Assembly: GCF_964340395.1 (NCBI RefSeq)
Contig: NC_135565.1
Coordinates: 3,805,142 to 3,869,141, forward strand
Direction: 5' to 3'
DNA: 64,000 nt
Origin: Glandiceps talaboti
Taxonomy: Eukaryota > Hemichordata > Enteropneusta > Spengelidae
Shown here: piece after piece, positions 12,696-26,300 of the stretch
How positions within the stretch are numbered: position 1 is the stretch's first letter
Layout of the letters: the number at the start of each line of letters is the position of its first letter
Notes under the pieces: model-generated
Databases searched by the model: none
What the model was told of the DNA's origin: nothing
Seen by the model: the letters and a program-made list of their open reading frames with translations, nothing else
Position numbers and translations under genes: made by a program

Positions 12696-12949
12696 GGTGA
12701 CCGTGTATAACATTCATGTAAATAATATTGTAGGGATATGATGTCCATTGGGTATGTATAATTTTCTGATGTTGTTCTGAGATGGGGTATAGAGTTTCAG
12801 TGGGAGGCCAGCTGGTAAAAGTGGGTTCATCTGGCAGATATACATACCTGGTGGAACAGTGTATAACATCAAGTTGATTTTAAATTGGTCATTACAAAAC
12901 ACAGGTACAGGCCAGGTCAGGTATAGCCTTTTGTTCACAGTTGCATTTG

Positions 12950-13935
12950 GATCTAAAGATCCATCACCTGTTTTTATTTGCAATATATATTGGTTTTCAA
13001 ATTTCACATTCTCTTTTAATTATGCTAATTCAACAATGTAAAAGTACTTGATTATGTTCATATTCTGTTGAAAACGTCTATATAAATACTCTGAACTGCT
13101 CATTTTGATATCTCTCTTGACAGCCATTACCAATTTTAATCACAACTCACACAGAGCATGCACATTTACGATGTGTCATATAGAGTGTGTAGTAGACAAG
13201 TAGAAATCAAAGCCGATTTGTTACATTGCATACAAAATAAGTGAGTATATATGGTAGATACACATCCAATGATGGAAATCCATAATTACAAAGCATATCG
13301 GTAGAATGTACCCGTCGCCTGACCTGAATTTTTGTGCCAACTTTCATTGACCGTTGATGCAACGTATACAACACAAATATGTTAGTCTTGGTTACCCAGA
13401 CTCTTGCCATAGAGGGCGCCATCCCTCAACGGCAATATATATTCAAAGATCTGTCATCTGTTTTTATTTACAATATATATTAGTTTTCATGGGATGTTTC
13501 ACCTTCTCTTTTATAAATGCTAATTCAACAATGTAAGTGCTCAAATATGTTCACATTCTGTTGAAAACTTATGTGATATATAGTCTAAACTGCTCAAATG
13601 ATATCTCTCTTGACAGCCATTAATTACCAATTTTAATCACAACTCACACAGAGTATGCACATTTAGATGTGTCATAGAGTGTGTAGTAGACAAGTAGAAA
13701 TAAAAACCTATTTGTTACATTGCATACAAAAGAAGTGAGTATATATGGTAGAAGCACGCTCAGTGATGGAAATCCACAATTACAAATGTACCCATCACCT
13801 GACCTGATTTTTTGCACCAACTTTTGTTGCCCATTGATGCTACATATGTTAGTCTTGGCTGCCAGGATTCTTGCTATTAAGGGCTCCACTACTGCTGGTG
13901 GTGTATTCCTCAATTGTAAGAGTCTGGGTAACTGA
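12950..13935 (+). repeat. 490-bp tandem duplication
   Basis: Copy 1 (about 12,950-13,442) and copy 2 (about 13,443-13,935) share an ordered series: a TTTTTATTT/CAATATATATT block at 12,970 and 13,460, CTAATTCAACAATGTAA, GATATCTCTCTTGACAGCC, AATCACAACTCACACAGAG, GTGTGTAGTAGACAAGTAG, TTGTTACATTGCATACAAAA, GATGGAAATCCA, CACCTGACCTGA-like and ATGTTAGTCTTGG. Short frames in it carry many substitutions and no domain. Confidence 0.85.
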
Positions 13936-15198
13936 GACTATGTATATGTAAAGCATAATTTTGAACATTCATATAAAACCTTGAATATAAGGCTAACATT
14001 GAAATATTCTTATTATTTACACACAGTATGTTTCAATTATTAACTTCTAACAACGACTACAATATATGTTATATCGCTCACTGAATAAAACTTTGACCTT
14101 TTCATCTGGAATGAGTTTATGTGAACAAGGCAACTCAACAAAAAATTAGGACGTAGAGGGCATTAATTTTCATGATATTTTTTATAAATTTTTGCAAACT
14201 CCCAAAGGTTTACAGGGTGACAGATTTCCACTTGTGAAACAGTCATCTGCTATGTTGTTATTTATCTTCAGGGATGATACACTTGGACTAATATCCCAAG
14301 ACGTTTTGTTCATTTAGCCATTTATCTGTTTATTAGCCATTTCATACATTCTTGTCGTATTTTAGTTGTGCAAATCATCTTGTGTTACCAAAAAATACTG
14401 AAACGGCATGAAATGTGACTACTTTCCCATATGAGTGTCTGCCATCTTTTTTGTTTTTGATGTGTAACATTTTAAAAGTGCCTACAGTTGGCAAAACGTT
14501 TTTACTCTTGAATGCACCCAGTACGTACAAGAATGAGTATGAAATCAATGTGAAAAATGTAATTCCTAGAACAGAACTTGAAGACACTAATTGCGTGGCG
14601 ATTTTGAAAACAAAGACAACTGATGGCGAGTTGCTGAGAAAAAATAACCTGACAATTAATAATAAAAAATCTACACCAAATATAATGACGGATATATGTC
14701 AAGAGTGCCTCAACCCCACCCCTTCCTATAGTCATGTCAAAATGTAATTATACATATAGGGAGCTATGTGAATGTAAAATCATTTAGCAATTGAGATGAA
14801 AATGATAATTTTACTTTTTCCAGTTGAAGACAAATGTAGCTGTTCCCATAAGAATCACTGACACGCTTATTCCCAGAAAAGGCTGAATGAGTTATACCAT
14901 GCACTGTATAATCAAATCAATTGAATAATATATAACTTGTCAAATTATGCAAATCACTCATATCTGACAGGCATTTTATTAACTATGAACCATTTGTTTA
15001 ATAATCAAAGATCCTGAATTTCAGTGATTTAGTGTATTGTTTGAATGCCATCTTACCCATCATGCATCAGTGATGTTGTGGTTTTGTTTTGATTTGGCCA
15101 CAGAAAGCATTGACCATCCTATTGATGTATGCAACTCAAAGAGGAGTTGACTTTACAACCTTTTTCTTCATCAATTTTGAAACTGTTTTTGTTAACAG
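13936..15198. other. Noncoding region before the first coding exon
   Basis: AT-rich. A 110-codon + frame at 14,415-14,747 overlaps minus-strand frames of similar length and has no splice or domain support, so I do not call it. The region ends in a 3' splice site TTTTTGTTAACAG at 15,198. Confidence 0.5.
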
Positions 15199-15258
15199 GA
15201 TGGTAGGAGCCTCATATTATGACCATCTATTACCTATGCCATTGCTATAACTGTAGTC
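15199..15258 (+). other. 5' untranslated segment with two upstream ORFs
   Basis: This lies between the 3' splice site at 15,198 and the chosen start codon. An ATG at 15,200 opens a 16-codon frame closing at 15,248-15,250, eight nt before the main start. A second ATG at 15,219 opens a frame that overlaps the main start and closes downstream. The main ATG has G at -3 and G at +4 and an in-frame stop upstream (TGA, 15,220-15,222). Upstream ORFs of this kind usually reduce translation. Confidence 0.55.
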
Positions 15259-15331
15259 ATGGATACTGTAACCACAGACTTGGATCCCCTTGTTGTCTTC
15301 CTGCATGAACTAGCTCAGGATATTGACAGAG
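15259..15331 (+). CDS. Coding exon 1: start and first DED helix
   Basis: Encodes residues 1-24 plus one base (phase 1). The frame contains [12 protein letters not shown], a good first DED helix. The donor used is GTACGG at 15,332, because only this phase joins the exon 2 frame. A stronger-looking GTAAGC donor at 15,361 gives phase 0 and a stop five codons into exon 2. Confidence 0.75.
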
Positions 15332-16414
15332 GTACGGTAAAAAAAGTTATCCAATTTTATGTAAGCCTGCAACAACAAGGAAATGTTGAAATCCATGGCC
15401 GTTGGTTGAAGCACAATTTTCTAACTTTAATTTTGTTATTTGTCATTGGCTTTTTCTAATCCAGTAGTCCTACAACACCAAGACTTATACAGTCTAGCAA
15501 TTCTACAACACCAAGAATTATACAGTCTAGCAATCCTACAACACCAAGAATTATACAGTCTAGCAATCCTACAACACCAAGACTTATACAGTCTAGCAAT
15601 CGTACAACACTAAGACTTATACAGTCTAGCAATCCTACAACACTAAGACTTATACAGTCTAGCAATCCTACAACACCAAGACTTATACAGTCTAGCAATC
15701 CTACAACACCAAGACTTATACAGTCTAGCAATCCTACAACACTAAGACTTTATATAGTCTAGCAATCCTACAACACCAAGACTTATACAGTCTAGCAATC
15801 TTACAACACCAAGACTTATACAGTCTAGCAATCTTTAACACCAAGACTTATACAGTCTAGCAATTCTACAGCACCAAAGTTTATAGTCTAGTAGTCCTAC
15901 AATACCAAGACTTATACAGTCTAGCAATCCTACAACACCAAGACTTATACGTACATACATACATTTGTGTATATGTGCCTCAAGCGTACGCGTGTCTTTG
16001 TATACATACATGTACATACATACATACATAGGTACATACATACACACATAGATGCACATACATACATGTATTCAATACATACATACTAACTCTCTCAGCA
16101 CACTGTTCGTACGTACGGTTAACATGTGACAACAGTGATCACAAAATAGTTCAGAAAACTGCACAGGAATTTGGAAAACCATACCTCTTTAACAATTACC
16201 AAATGTGACATGTTCATTCCAAATCCTTTTCTGACACAAGGCAGGGGGTGGCATGTTTGTCTTCAGTAATTTGTGAAAAACATGAAGTTTCTATACTCGT
16301 GTGACTCTCAGAGTCAACAGAAGATCCCATGTTCATTTATTTTGAATATATGTACGCATGCGTGCATGCAGTCAACAGTTGCTAGTGTTAGCTGTGTTAG
16401 CATATTTGGACTTT

Positions 16415-16457
<43 letters not shown>

Positions 16458-17323
16458 GAATTTGTATAGCACCAAAATCCAATACAACATAATGTTCTAT
16501 GGCGCTGTATAGGAACACTAGTAGATCAATGTAAAATGTTCAAGTAGAGAAAGCTCTTGCAAGCAGATGTGTCTTGTTGTCCTTCTTGAATTTATCGACA
16601 GTTGACGGTGAACGAAGTTCAAGTGGAATATTACGCAACTATTACCCCAATAAAAACTGACTTAGTAATTAGAAGAATTCTGTGATTACAAAGACAACAA
16701 AGACATTATGTTAATGACTGTGTTGGTTTTGATTCATTTGAATTTGAAATTTGCATCTCAGCACCTCATTGAGCTAGACATGAGAAGATCAGATTCGATG
16801 CCATTGCTCTAGCCTCTAGACTAGCAGTCAAATATATACAGTAGATTTTTGTCTCTCTGTCTACAGCTACGTGTGAAACATTGATTGAGTTGACAGAGGG
16901 ACTCACACCACCCATCAGAAGAAGAGAAAGAGAAGTGTTGATGAAGAAGAAAGATGCATATGAATTGTTTAAGAAACTACAAGACCTGGGACATCTGTCA
17001 AAATTTAAGAATGACATACTCATCAAGATCTTATCTGTAGCCAAGCTGTGTGATCTTGTCGTGGTAGTCACAGTACGGTATGAAAAAGGGTTCAACAAGG
17101 AATATACGTATGAAGAGATCAAATCGGAAGCAGAACAGAGAATCAATAATAAAGATACATCAACAGCTGGTTTATATTTACTGCAGGATGGTATAGTTAC
17201 TAATGGCACCATCACAAAGCAAAGCACAGCTCAGCATGTCCTGCCAGTTACATCACTGACAACAACACAACCACAACATGCACAGCAGCAACAGCAACCA
17301 CCACCACCACCACCACCACCACC

Positions 17324-17368
<45 letters not shown>

Positions 17369-20300
17369 CTTTCAAGCTCAGGGAAAGAGACAACAACCAG
17401 CTCAGCTACTAAAAGAACAAGAATACCAAGATACTGATCAAAAAGAACTGTTACTAAGGCATGGTAAGTATATCGTATTATACAATTAATCTGATTAAAA
17501 TCTGATGTCGTGGCTATTTATTCACGATTTAGTATTATCTTCTTTTTTTACTTGAATATTGTCCTTTGTATGATATATGTTCACACCGTGGTCACCACTC
17601 CTAACCTATAGGATTTACAAGTCACCACTCCTACACCTAACCTATAGGATTTACAAGTCACCACTCCTACACCTAACCTATAGGATTTACTGGTCACCAC
17701 TCCTACACCTAACCTATAGGATTTACTAGTCACCACTCCTACACCTAACCTATAGGATTTACTGGTCACCACTCCTACACCTAACATACAGGATTTACTG
17801 GTCACCACTCCTACACCTAACATATAGGATTTACAAGTCACCACTCCTACACCTAACCTATAGGATTTACTGGTCACCACTCCTACACCTAACCTATAGG
17901 ATTTACTAGTCACCACTCCTACACCTAACCTATAGGATTTACTGGTCACCACTCCTACACCTAACCTATAGGATTTACAAGTCACCACTCCTACACCTAA
18001 CCTATAGGATTTACTGGTCACCACTCCTACACCTAACATACAGGATTTACAAGTCACCACTCCTACACCTAACCTATAGGATTTACTGGTCACCACTCCT
18101 ACACCTAACCTATAGGATTTACTAGTCACCACTCCTACACCTAACCTATAGGATTTACTGGTCACCACTCCTACACCTAACATACAGGATTTACTGGTCA
18201 CCACTCCTACACCTAACATATAGGATTTACAAGTCACCACTCCTACACCTAACCTATAGGATTTACTGGTCACCACTCCTACACCTAACCTATAGGATTT
18301 ACTAGTCACCACTCCTACACCTAACCTATAGGATTTACTGGTCACCACTCCTACACCTAACCTATAGGATTTACAAGTCACCACTCCTACACCTAACCTA
18401 TAGGATTTACTGGTCACCACTCCTACACCTAACATACAGGATTTACTGGTCACCACTCCTACACCTAACATATAGGATTTACAAGTCACCACTCCTACAC
18501 CTAACCTATAGGATTTACTGGTCACCACTCCTACACCTAACCTATAGGATTTACTGGTCACCACTCCTACACCTAACCTATATGATTTACTGGTCACCAC
18601 TCCTACACCTAACCTATAGGATTTACTGGTCACCACTCCTACACCTAACCTATAGGATTTACTGGTCACCACTCCTACACCTAACCTATAGGATTTACTG
18701 GTCACCACTCCTACACCTAACCTATAGGATTTACTGGTCACCACTCCTACACCTAACCTATAGGATTTACTGGTCACCACTCTTACACCTAACCTATAGT
18801 ATTTACTGGTCACCACTCCTACACCTAACCTATAGGATTTACTGGTCACCACTCCTACACCTAACCTATAGGATTTACAAGTCACCACTCCTACACCTAA
18901 CCTATAGGATTTACAAGTCACCACTCCTACACCTAACCTATAGGATTTACAAGTCACCACTCCTACACCTAACCTATAGGATTTACTGGTCACCACTCCT
19001 ACACCTAACCTATAGGATTTACTAGTCACCACTCCTACACCTAACCTATAGGATTTACTGGTCACCACTCCTACACCTAACCTATAGGATTTACAAGTCA
19101 CCACTCCTACACCTAACCTATAGGATTTACAAGTCACCACTCCTACACCTAACCTATAGGATTTACAAGTCACCACTCCTACACCTAACCTATAGGATTT
19201 ACTGGTCACCACTCCTACACCTAACCTATACGATTTATTGGTCACCACTCATACACCTAACCTATAGGATTTACTGGTCACTACTCCTACACCTAACCTA
19301 TATGATTTACTAGTCACCACTCCTACACCTAACCTATAGGATTTACTAGTCACCACTCCTACACCTAACATCTAGGATTTACTAGTCACCACTCCTACAC
19401 CTAACCTATAGGATTTACTGGTCACCACTCCTACACCTAACCTATAGGATATACTGGTCACCACTCCTACACCTAACCTATAGGATTTACAGGTCACCAC
19501 TCCTACACCTAACCTATAGGATTTACAGGTCACCACTCCTACACCTAACCTATATGATTTATTGGTCACCACTCCTACACCTGACCTATAGGATTTACTA
19601 GTCACCACTCCTACACCTAACCTATAGGATTTACTAGTCACCACTCCTACACCTAACCTATAGGATTTACTGGTCACCACTCCTACACCTAACCTATAGG
19701 ATATACTGGTCACCACTCCTACACCTAACCTATAGGATTTACAGGTCACCACTCCTACACCTAACCTATAGGATTTATTGGTCACCACTCCTACACCTAA
19801 CCTATAGGATTTACTAGTCACCACTCCTACACCTAACCTATAGGATTTACAGGTCACCACTCCTACACCTAACCTATATGATTTACTGGTCACCACTCCT
19901 ACACCTAACCTATATGATTTACAAGTCACAACTCCTACACCTAACATATAGGATTTACAGGTCACCACTCCTACACCTAACCTATATGATTTACAAGTCA
20001 CCACTCCTACACCTAACCTATATGATTTACAAGTCACAACTCCTACACCTAACCTATAGGATTTACTGGTCACCACTCCTACACCTAACCTATAGGATTT
20101 ATTGGTCACCACTCCTACACCTAACCTATAGGATTTACTAGTCACCACTCCTACACCTAACCTATAGGATTTACAAGTCACCACTCCTACACCTAACCTA
20201 TAGGATTTACTGGTCACCACTCCTACACCTAACCTATAGGATTTATTGGTCACCACTCATACACCTAACCTATAGGATTAATTGGTCACCACTCATACAC

Positions 20301-23300
20301 CTAACCTATATGATTTACAAGTCACCACTCCTACACCTAACATCTAGGATTTATTGGTCACCACTCCTACACCTAACCTATAGGATTTACAAGTCACCAC
20401 TCCTACACCTAACCTATATGATTTATTGGTCACCACTCATACACCTAACCTATAGGATTTACTGGTCACCACTCCTACACCTAACCTATAGGATTTACAA
20501 GTCACCACTCATACACCTAACCTATAGGATTAATTGGTCACCACTCATACACCTAACCTATAGGATTTACAAGTCTCCACTCCTACACCTAACCTATAGG
20601 ATTTACTGGTCACCACTCCTACACCTAACCTATAGGATTTACAAGTCTCCACTCCTACACCTAACCTATAGGATTTATTGGTCACCACTCCTACACCTAA
20701 CCTATAGGATTTACAAGTCTCCACTCCTACACCTAACCTATAGGATTTACTGGTCACCACTCCTACACCTAACCTATAGGATTTACAAGTCACCACTCCT
20801 ACACCTAACCTATAGGATTTACAAGTCACCACTCTTACACCTAACCTATAGGATTTACTGGTCACCACTCCTACACCTAACATACAGGATTTACTGGTTA
20901 CAACTCCTACACCTACCCATAAGATTTACTGGTCAACTGTTGCATATTGAGTACTACCAATGACAATATGTCAGAGCACTATGTTCATAGAGACCTCAGG
21001 CACATTGCATGTAGACATTCCTAAAATGTATGCACATATGCCTAGCAACAAAACCACACTGCATTAAATGCAGCTGAACAGACTCTGATTTATGAGATTA
21101 TAAGTTTAGTTTTATTATTATACCCATGTTGTTTCTTACAGGTAAAGTTGGTCTTTTTGTTAACAATAAATGGTATGACAACAGGATAGACAGAGTATCT
21201 GTTACCAATAAAATGCTTTCAGCATTACTAGTAAAACATGGTATGTGCACATACTCCACTCTCCTTGAGATTTCTGATCAAGAATTTACTGAAGACAAAG
21301 AATCAGGTCTCCGATTGATCTATGCTGCTAAAAGAAAAGTAGATAGACTGAAAAACCAACAACCATCACTTGATTGGCTGGCTTCACATCATAGTAACTA
21401 TCCAAACTTACAGAAACTGAAAGATAGCATTGATGTTGTCATTGGACATGTCGCAGTAGGGGAAAATGAAGGACTTGCTGAAATTGCTTTGCAGATAAAA
21501 GATGAAATTGCATCACAGGCCAAAATGCTCCTCTTCATTCTTGATATCCCTGAAAATATTGGATGCAATGAATTTGAAAGAAAAATTATTGATTTTGCGA
21601 AGAAAGCTGATTTTGTTTTTTCCATGGGTCCCTACGTATATGATCATTTTGTTATGAAATTTGGCTGTATTCCCACACTACAGAAACCAAAACATCTGTG
21701 TTTCTATCCACCGACTAATAAACTGTTTACCAACATGGAGCTTTCAACTCCATCTGGTAAGCAGCAGGTCCTGACCATATGTAACATCCAATCAGAAGAT
21801 GACTTTCCAAGATATGAAGTTGTTGCTGTTGCCATGGGAAAAGTTATAAAAAGTTTCAAGGATGTCATGCAGTCTTTTCCTGTCTGGAATCTGTATGGAG
21901 TAAATCCAGCAGTTGTGAAAAGCTTTAAGAAGTATCTGGAAGACAAAGCCGGAAGTGGAGATCTTCAGATCAATATTAGCACCTCTGCCTCAGTAGAAGA
22001 TATGCATACAATATTGATAAAACAGAGTGTATTACTGGTAGCACCAGAGAAGCAGGATCCCTTCAACTTTGCTGCATACCTTGCAATCCAGGCAGGCTTT
22101 CCAGTCCTTGTTCCAAGATGTTCCGGTGTTGCAGTACTCCTTGCACAGCTCTTTCCAGATGATAGATATGACACCTTTTGCAGTGTTGACACAACAGTTA
22201 CTCAGGAAGCTACAGAGGAAGACGTTACAATGTGGGCAAATGGCATCAGGAAGAAAATTCTTGATAAGCATATTAAAAATGTATTCAAGACTGCTGGTAA
22301 ACTAAGAGAAGCTCTTAAGGATCACAAGGAGCTGACAAAATCCCTGAATAACTTTATCGAGTCATCTATTGGACATCAAGGTAAAATATAGAATTAGTCA
22401 TCATGGGTTGACTCGCATGCCCACGGTATGGAAAATAGTTGTATTCAATACATCACATTCTGGTTATCACAAACAAAAGATTATACAATTTGACCACTAG
22501 GAGTGCTGTTCGGTAGCAGCTTTTGAACCAGAAATACCGAGTACTGTAGCATACTTTCTCAATACTTTGATAAGAAAAGTTATCAACATTTCTTTTATTG
22601 TCAAGTTTTTTTTTTACAAAGTCTGACCTTTCCACAAGTTACTATCCTTTCTTTTTAATAAAAATTCATAGATTTCTATGAATGTTTGAATTTAGTCACA
22701 TTTATGACAATTTCTGCAATGCTAAAGATATGACTTTGTCATTCGGTAAAAATAATCTAGATCCAGATATAAAGATGAAATATTACAATCACAACTGTTC
22801 TTATGTTGTTGACAGTCCAAATTTGTTAAATTATTTAAATCAAGGTAAAATTCCTGTCCTATGCATTTATTTGGTAGGTTCTAGTAATGTGGAATCATCA
22901 GCTATGGAATCTGAAGTAAATGCTGGTACAGAAGATTCTGTGATGGGTTACCACAGTATGGACTTTAATACTACAACACAGGTGGATCAGTCACTTGGTA
23001 CACCTGGTCTACCTATGAGCCCACCTGGTCTTCCAATGATCCCACCTGGTCAGTCACTAGTTACACCTGGTCAGCCAATCAACCGACATGGTCAAACAGT
23101 GAGCCCACCTGGTCATCCAATGAGCCCACCTGGTCAGCCATCAGTTACACCTGGTCAACCAATGAGCCCACCTGGGCAGTCACCAGTTACACCTGGGTTC
23201 ATAGGAGGTACACCTGCTTTTTCAGCTGAGACATTTGGAATCAAAAGTTCTAAAGCCAGAATTGTCCAAGAAGAAATCCATATGGATGTAGAGGTACAAA

Positions 23301-26300
23301 TCTAACAAGTTTCTAATATTTACTTTAATTTAGTTTTGTGTCGTTATCAATGGTTTGTACATTGTGTTATTATTTTGATTAATAATTATTCTATATTAAA
23401 AAATATCATCCTAGTTCACTATAATGCAATTTAGATTTAGAACTGCACTAGCTATAAGTATAACTGAGATATTATTTTTTCAATCTGACAATCAAAAATA
23501 TATCAATGAAAACTGTTAAAATATCAATAAATAGAGGTCAATTTTTATCCAGAGGTAGCACAATGACAAGCTGAAATCTTAATTAATTTGGGGTGCTGGT
23601 TTTAAGATGCAGATCCAATAATTAATTTGATTGGACCTCATTGTGTTTACTGTGAGTGCTACACAAATACATTTATCCAGAGATGACTCAATACTGTTGA
23701 GATATCACAAGTACATCATTATATAACACTTTTAAAATTTGTACCACTTTCAGCTACCTAATTATCAGAAGGGCTTTAGAGAGCCTTCTGGAAGCCTTCA
23801 TTCTTAGCCATCAAAGGCTGCTCCGAAGGATTCTAGGACAACTGCCCCCCGGACAACTGCCCCCCGGACAATTGCCCCCGAAGGACAACTCCCCCCCGGA
23901 CAATTGCCCCCGAAGGACAACTGCCCCCCGGACAATTGCCCCCGAAGGACAACTGCCCCCCGGACAACTGCCCCCGGACTACTGCCCCCGAACGAAAAAA
24001 AAATGTATTACAGATGTACGGGTTTGTCATTCAATATCATATACAGGTGTTGTGAGTCGTAGAGTTGAACGGTATAAGTATGGATAGTTCTAACGTTGCA
24101 CTCTAGCACTCACACTCTCATACTCTCGTACGGGATCGTTCAGGTCCAAGTCGGGAATTAGTCACGACTGAGAAGAGATTTCGGCTTGCCAGAATCACCT
24201 ACCCGAGTGCTTGTGTGCTTCTGGATGTTAAATTCTCACTTTAAGAATACATCCAATACAATGGAATTTACACAACCAATCTCAATATTCTGAAATGTGA
24301 GCAGGCACTTAACAACGTCGTCATCAACCAAATGATTGCCGGTGAATCAGCGCAACCACAACGTCGACAGTATCAAGATTCTGCAGCCAGAATCCATGCA
24401 ATAGTGGAAGATTTTAAAAATCGTCACGTGCTAGATTTTCTTAGGGGAATAGCCCACAATTTACAGCTTTAAACACTGGCTGATCATGATAAACCGAGCC
24501 GAGTCACCATTTACTGTCACCAAAGTCTTACGAGAATGTACATTCTGAGTCTCAATATTTTTTCTACTTTTGACTCGTTTTCTATCTTGTTACCTGTATA
24601 TTTTGTATTGAACTGATGATAAATAAATCTTTTCCAGTAAAAAAATGACTTCGTGTTTGTGTTTAGTGAGTATAATGCAGTAGTCCGGGGGGCAGTTGTC
24701 CTTTGGGGGCAGTTGTCCGGGGGGGCAGTTGTCCTTCGGGGGCAGTTGTCCGGGGGGCAATTGTCCGGGGGGCAGTTGTCCTTCGGGGGCAATTGTCCAG
24801 GGGGCAGTTGTCCTTCGGGGGCAATTGTCCGGGGGCAATTGTCCGGGGGGCAGTTGTCCGGAGGGCAGTTGTCCTGTTACCTCTCCGAAGGCCTTCCAAT
24901 TTTAGTCTTTGAAAGGTCTTCCCACAGCACAAATTATTTAAATTAGATGGCTAACCAGAAGGGCTTCAACAAGCCTTAATTCTTAGCCATCCAAGGCTAA
25001 CCAGAAGGGCTTCAGCAAGCCTTCATTCTTTGCCATCGAAGGCTAAGAAGAAGGGCTTCAGCAAACTTAGCCATCGAAGGCTAACCAGAAGGTCTTCAAC
25101 AAGTCTTCATTCTTAGCCATCGAAGGCTAACAAGAAGGGCTTCAGCAAGCCTAGCCATCAAAGGCTAACAAGAAGGTCTAAGAAGAAGGTCTTCAGCAAG
25201 TCTTCATTCTTATAGCCATCAAAGGCTAACAAGAAAGTCTGCAGCAAGCCTTCACTCTTAGCCATCAAAGGCTAACAAGAAGGGTTTCAGCAAGCCTTCA
25301 TTCTTAGCCATTGAAGGCTAACAAGAAGGGCTTCAGCAAGCCTTCATTCTTAGCCATCGAAGGCTAACAAGAAAGTCTGCAGCAAGCCTTCAATCTTAGC
25401 CATCGAAGGCTAACAAGAAGGGCTTTAGCAAGCCTTCATTCTTAGCCATCGAAAGCTAACACGAAAGTCTGCAGCAAGCCTCCAATCTTATCCATCGAAG
25501 GCTAACCAGAAGGGCTTCAGCAAGCCTTCATTTTTAGCCATCAAAGGCTAACAAGAAGGTCTGCAGCAAGCCTTCAATCTTAGCCATCGAAGGCTAACTA
25601 GAAGGTCTTCAGCAAGCCTTTAATCTTAGCCATCAAAGGCTAACAAGAAGGGCTTCAGCAAGCCTTCATTCTTAGCCATCGAAGGCTAACCAGAAGGGCT
25701 TCAGCAAGCCTTCAATCTTAGCCATCAAAGGCTAACAAGAAGGGCTTCAGCAAGCCTTCATTCTTAACCATCGAAGGCTAACAAGAAAGTCTGCAGCAAG
25801 CCTTCATTCTTAGCCATCGAAGGCTAACCAGAAGGGCTTCAGCAAGCCTTCATTCTTAGCCATCAAAGGCTAACTGGAAAGGCTTCAGCAAGCCTTCATT
25901 TTTAGCCATTGAAGGCTAAAATTTGTACCATTCAAAGGCTTTTCACATGTTCAGGATGAAAATTCATTGATGACAAATAAGCCTTTATATGTTAAAAGTT
26001 AATGGCAAATTTAATATACGCAGAATGTTGATACAATGTACTGTGATATCTGAAGTATTCAACTTTTGAGTAAGTTGCCTTAATGTTGTTCACATGTGGT
26101 CCTCTTGGTCGTGGCAATATACAATATAACAGCATGGGAAATCATCATTGCTATAATTCATTCATTGCAAACCAAAACCTGCACTCATTTAATTCTGCAA
26201 GGCATGTATGGGATATGCATGGTGGTGAAGCTGATCAGCTGATCAGCCATCGTGTGTCTTTGTTTATCATAGCAAAGACTGACAGAAATTAAGACCTCAA

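Noticed and set aside
14415-14747. 110-codon + frame just upstream of the gene
   Set aside because: Overlaps minus-strand frames of comparable length, has no domain and no compatible splice sites leading to exon 1.
15456-15731. 91-codon minus-strand frame
   Set aside because: Arises from the 33-bp minisatellite in intron 1.
17581-20963. Very long open frames on both strands (up to 555 codons)
   Set aside because: They are by-products of a 36-bp tandem unit with no stop in several frames. The same DNA is open on both strands with perfect 12-residue periodicity, and the array lies wholly inside intron 2.
22682-22877. 5' extension of exon 4 as a separate start
   Set aside because: Phase-matched acceptor at 22,877 joins exon 3 to exon 4; the extension is AT-rich intron-like sequence.
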